From positions 11,331 through 75,330 of the forward strand of contig JBCCYF010000004.1 of the NCBI GenBank assembly GCA_039190275.1: a stretch of DNA of 64,000 nt, read 5' to 3'. This DNA is from Halovulum sp039190275. Its GTDB lineage: Bacteria; Pseudomonadota; Alphaproteobacteria; Rhodobacterales; Rhodobacteraceae. The notes under the pieces are model-generated. The model had not been told where the DNA came from. It worked only from the letters and a program-made list of their open reading frames with translations, and made no database searches. The translations under genes were made by a program, and so were the position numbers. Below, piece after piece: positions 61,940 through 64,000 of the stretch (positions are counted from its first letter, which is position 1; every line of letters starts with the position of its first letter).

Positions 61940-62176
61940 ATGGAAGGCGATATCGCAGAAATGGGTAAGTTCATCGGCGCTGGCCTGGCCTGCATCGGCA
62001 TGGGCGGCGCCGGTATCGGTGTGGGCCATGTGGCCGGTAACTTCCTGTCTGGTGCACTGCGCAACCCTTCGGCTGCGGGCGATCAGACGGCAACTCTGTT
62101 TATCGGCATCGCCTTTGCCGAAGCGCTTGGGATCTTTTCGTTCCTGGTTGCGTTGCTGTTGATGTTCGCCGTCTGA
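61940..62176 (+). CDS. atpE: ATP synthase F0 subunit c
   Basis: This 78-residue proteolipid is the c-ring subunit. It has two helices: the first with the Gly-rich packing motif (GLACIGMGGAGIGVGHVAGN), the second with the proton-carrying glutamate E61 in FIGIAFAEALGIFSF. The ion-binding site has no obvious sodium-type polar set, so H+ is the coupling ion. A good AAAGGAG site precedes the ATG. A 96-base gap with no gene follows before the b' subunit gene. Confidence 0.97.
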   Translation: MEGDIAEMGKFIGAGLACIGMGGAGIGVGHVAGNFLSGALRNPSAAGDQTATLFIGIAFAEALGIFSFLVALLLMFAV

Positions 62177-62272
62177 GGATGGCCGTTGGCGCGCCCTGGC
62201 GTGCCATACAAAATCGGACGTGGGCTGCAGCGGCCCGCGGCGTACCCATAGGACGACCGGTGGAGACAGCAC

Positions 62273-62806
62273 ATGGCTGATGCAACGGATGCAGCAAACG
62301 GCGGCGACGGCGCGGTCGGGATGCCGCAACTCGACTTTTCGACATTTCCCAATCAGGTGTTCTGGTTGGTTGTCGCACTGTTCGTGTTGTATCAAATCGT
62401 CACCAAGGTCGCGCTGCCGCGCATTGGCGGCACCATAGAGGACCGTCACGAGGTGATCTCGAATGACCTTGAGGCGGCCGCGGCATTGAAGCAGCAAGCG
62501 GTCGAGGCAGAAGCTGCCTATAACAAGGCGCTGGCCGAAGCCCGGACCCAAGCACAGCAAATCGCGGCCGAGACCAAGGCCGAGATTCAGTCGGAACTTG
62601 CCGCCGCCACCGAAGTCGCGGAGGCCGAAATTGCGGCGCAGACAGCTGAGTCCGAAGCGCGAATTGCCGAAATCCGTGAGGGTGCGACACAAAGCGTGAC
62701 AGAAGTGGCAGGCGACACCGCGGCGGCCATTGTCGAGGCGCTTCTTCCCGACGCGGCGGATGCCACCGCCGCGCGGAACGCCGTTTCGAACCTGATGAAA
62801 GGCTGA
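62273..62806 (+). CDS. atpF': ATP synthase F0 subunit b'
   Basis: This is a 177-residue b-type stator subunit. A membrane helix near residues 27-44 (FWLVVALFVLYQIVTKVALP) is followed by a long Ala/Glu-rich coiled coil that runs to the C-terminus (AEAAYNKALAEARTQAQQIA). It precedes a second, different b gene, which defines the b'/b pair of photosynthetic-type and alphaproteobacterial ATP synthases. The order a-c-b'-b matches Rhodobacter. It is separated from the b gene by four bases. Confidence 0.93.
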   Translation: MADATDAANGGDGAVGMPQLDFSTFPNQVFWLVVALFVLYQIVTKVALPRIGGTIEDRHEVISNDLEAAAALKQQAVEAEAAYNKALAEARTQAQQIAAETKAEIQSELAAATEVAEAEIAAQTAESEARIAEIREGATQSVTEVAGDTAAAIVEALLPDAADATAARNAVSNLMKG

Positions 62807-62810
62807 CGAC

Positions 62811-63332
62811 ATGCTCTTTCTTCCGTTGGCAACAGGGCCGTTCTTTAGCCTCAACAACACAGATTTCGTTGTTTTGTTGGGGTTTCTGGTCTTCATCGGC
62901 ATTCTTCTCTATTTCAAGGTTCCTGCCCTGCTCACCGGCATGCTGGATAAACGCGCCGAAACGATCCGGACCGAACTGGACGAAGCGCGTGCGCTTCGCG
63001 AAGAGGCGCAAACCGTGCTCGCATCATTTGAGCGCAAACAGAAAGAGGTGGCAGAGCAGGCCGAGAGTATCGTGAGCGCCGCACGGGCAGAGGCCGAAAC
63101 GGCCCTGGCTCAGGCGAAGGATGATCTGAAAGACACGATGGCACGGCGGCTTGCGGCGGCGAAGGATCAGATTGCGTCGGCCGAGCAGTCTGCCGTCAAT
63201 CAGGTGAGGGACCGTGCCGTCTCGGTCGCGGTGACGGCGGCGGCGGATGTGATCGCCTCGAAACTTGACGGTCACAAGTCAGATGATCTTATCGACCAGG
63301 CGATTGCAGAAGTGCGCGGCAAGCTGCATTGA
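62811..63332 (+). CDS. atpF: ATP synthase F0 subunit b
   Basis: This is a 173-residue b subunit. A hydrophobic N-terminal helix (TDFVVLLGFLVFIGILLYFK) enters a long charged coiled coil (ALREEAQTVLASFERKQKEV onward) that dimerises with b' and holds F1 through the delta subunit. PALLTGMLDKRAETIRTELDEA after the helix is typical. It ends the F0 operon; the F1 genes are elsewhere. No hairpin terminator was recognised in the 139 bases after its stop. Confidence 0.94.
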   Translation: MLFLPLATGPFFSLNNTDFVVLLGFLVFIGILLYFKVPALLTGMLDKRAETIRTELDEARALREEAQTVLASFERKQKEVAEQAESIVSAARAEAETALAQAKDDLKDTMARRLAAAKDQIASAEQSAVNQVRDRAVSVAVTAAADVIASKLDGHKSDDLIDQAIAEVRGKLH

Positions 63333-63471
63333 TCCATGGTTGGTGTGCGCCGAAGGTGCGTGTCGACGTTTCCAGTTTCGATCTGTCGCCGCCCGAAATG
63401 AACAATTTCAGCACCTTAGGTCATAACTGACGGTTCCAGTCGAGGGCGAGGCCCGACAACGGGACCGGATG

Positions 63472-63795
63472 TCAGTTGTCGATAACGGTGGTCTGGTGGA
63501 TTTCGGTTGCCCCTGCTGGGACCAGATGCAGTCGTTGTGTGCCCTCCGCATCGGTTGTGATCAACACCGTCCATTGCGGGTTCTGTGCATAGCCGGTCAG
63601 ATGCTCACCCGCGGGCAGTTTCAGGTCCTCTGGCAGCGCTGGTTGCGCGGGGCCTGGACCAAGCCGCCACACCAGCAGACCCACAATAATGATCATCCCG
63701 AAGGTCAGCGTGAGCGTCAGCGCCGTCACCAGGCGGCGCAGCAGTCGGATCTGGGGTGGCTCCCGCGGGTCGGGAACGGTATCTGGTTCAGTCAT
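63472..63795 (-). CDS. Small single-helix membrane protein of unknown function (DUF6476-like)
   Basis: This 107-residue protein has a polar, Pro-rich N-terminus, one membrane helix (LVTALTLTLTFGMIIIVGLLVW, about residues 23-44) and a C-terminal periplasmic-type domain with VLITTDAEGTQRLHLVPAGA. It resembles the DUF6476 family of Rhodobacteraceae, which I can suggest but not prove. The ATG at 63795 overlaps the ATG of the divergent RluA-type gene by two bases, a gene pairing that seems recurrent in this group. The function is unknown. Confidence 0.65.
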   Translation of the reverse strand: MTEPDTVPDPREPPQIRLLRRLVTALTLTLTFGMIIIVGLLVWRLGPGPAQPALPEDLKLPAGEHLTGYAQNPQWTVLITTDAEGTQRLHLVPAGATEIHQTTVIDN

Positions 63796-64000
63796 GGAAA
63801 ACAGCCTCCCCCCACTGGCGCCCGTCCGGGTCATTCTGCCCGATGGGGTGCCGCCCCGGCTTGATAAAGCATTGGCGCTGGCGGTGCCAGAGGATCTGGC
63901 CCTGAGCCGATCGCGCCTGCAAGCGCTGATCGCCGCCGGAGCTGTGCGGCGTGCGGGGGTGGTGCTGACCAATCGTAGCGACCGAGTTGCGCCGGGGGAC
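63794..64000 (+). CDS. RluA family pseudouridine synthase, N-terminal part (cut by window edge)
   Basis: Sixty-nine residues from the ATG at 63794 to the window end form an S4 RNA-binding domain typical of RluA-type pseudouridine synthases: PPRLDKALALAVPEDLALSR, then RLQALIAAGAVRR and a linker leading to the catalytic domain, which lies outside. The S4 domain followed by VAPGD is the usual RluD-like start. The target (23S rRNA or other) cannot be told from this part. The start codon overlaps the divergent small membrane protein gene by two bases. Confidence 0.75.
   Translation, partial: MENSLPPLAPVRVILPDGVPPRLDKALALAVPEDLALSRSRLQALIAAGAVRRAGVVLTNRSDRVAPGD

Noticed and set aside
1..64000. tRNA, rRNA, CRISPR arrays, insertion sequences, prophage or biosynthetic cluster
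   Set aside because: Looked for and not found: no T-loop-like GTTCRANTC context with acceptor pairing, no regularly spaced repeats, no transposase or integrase motifs.

Overview
This is a GC-rich bacterial chromosome segment, most likely from an alphaproteobacterium of the Rhodobacteraceae (Roseobacter group). The reasons are: a split F0 operon with both b' and b subunits (atpI-atpB-atpE-atpF'-atpF); a PhaR-controlled polyhydroxybutyrate locus; ETF-ubiquinone oxidoreductase; a TIGR02302-type Gln-rich membrane protein; a GTTC-N7-GTTC LexA box of the alphaproteobacterial type; and a TTAA-N7-TTAA CtrA-type site. I saw no tRNA, rRNA, CRISPR array, insertion sequence or prophage.

Layout. 1-2.0 kb: end of mscL, an Lrp/AsnC regulator and the AzlCD branched-chain amino acid exporter. 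2.1-6.6 kb: a molybdenum cofactor run (fdhD, mobA, mobB, moeA) with an overlapping MFS permease. 6.7-8.1 kb: greA and a membrane protein of unknown function. 8.3-19.4 kb: a carbohydrate or polyol uptake and catabolism operon. It holds a binding protein, two permeases, a 62-residue membrane protein, a DUF1801 protein, two different ATPases, a DhaK-DhaL fused kinase, a LacI regulator, a TIM-barrel isomerase-like enzyme and a Gfo/Idh/MocA oxidoreductase. Paired CG-centred palindromes stand in front of it. 19.5-26.1 kb: ETF-QO, a TPR protein, ispE overlapping tail-to-tail with a polyprenyl diphosphate synthase, and three small genes. 26.3-33 kb: a GATase-like protein, a LysR regulator, and a PHB locus (compact PhaC-like enzyme, phaA, phaB, divergent phaR).

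33-43.5 kb: an EAL protein divergent from the DNA repair gene tag with a LexA box between them, Usp, DUF2834, lysA, the TIGR02302 protein, a zinc-ribbon protein, ftsEX, an acyltransferase and a small cytochrome c. 43.5-50.9 kb: three Tad-type pseudopilin or vWA proteins, cfa, aspS and an unknown exported protein. 51-60.6 kb: truB, rbfA, dapB, an M32 carboxypeptidase, a DUF1800/DUF1501 pair, gamma-glutamyltransferase and an ArsR regulator with its own candidate operator. 60.7-64 kb: the F0 ATP synthase operon from a near-consensus promoter, then a small membrane protein whose start codon overlaps that of a divergent RluA-type pseudouridine synthase cut by the window edge.

Most genes are housekeeping or common Rhodobacteraceae accessory genes. 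The least explained unit is the 8.3-19.4 kb catabolic operon: its parts imply import, oxidation, TIM-barrel conversion and phosphorylation of a small carbohydrate whose identity the sequence alone does not give.
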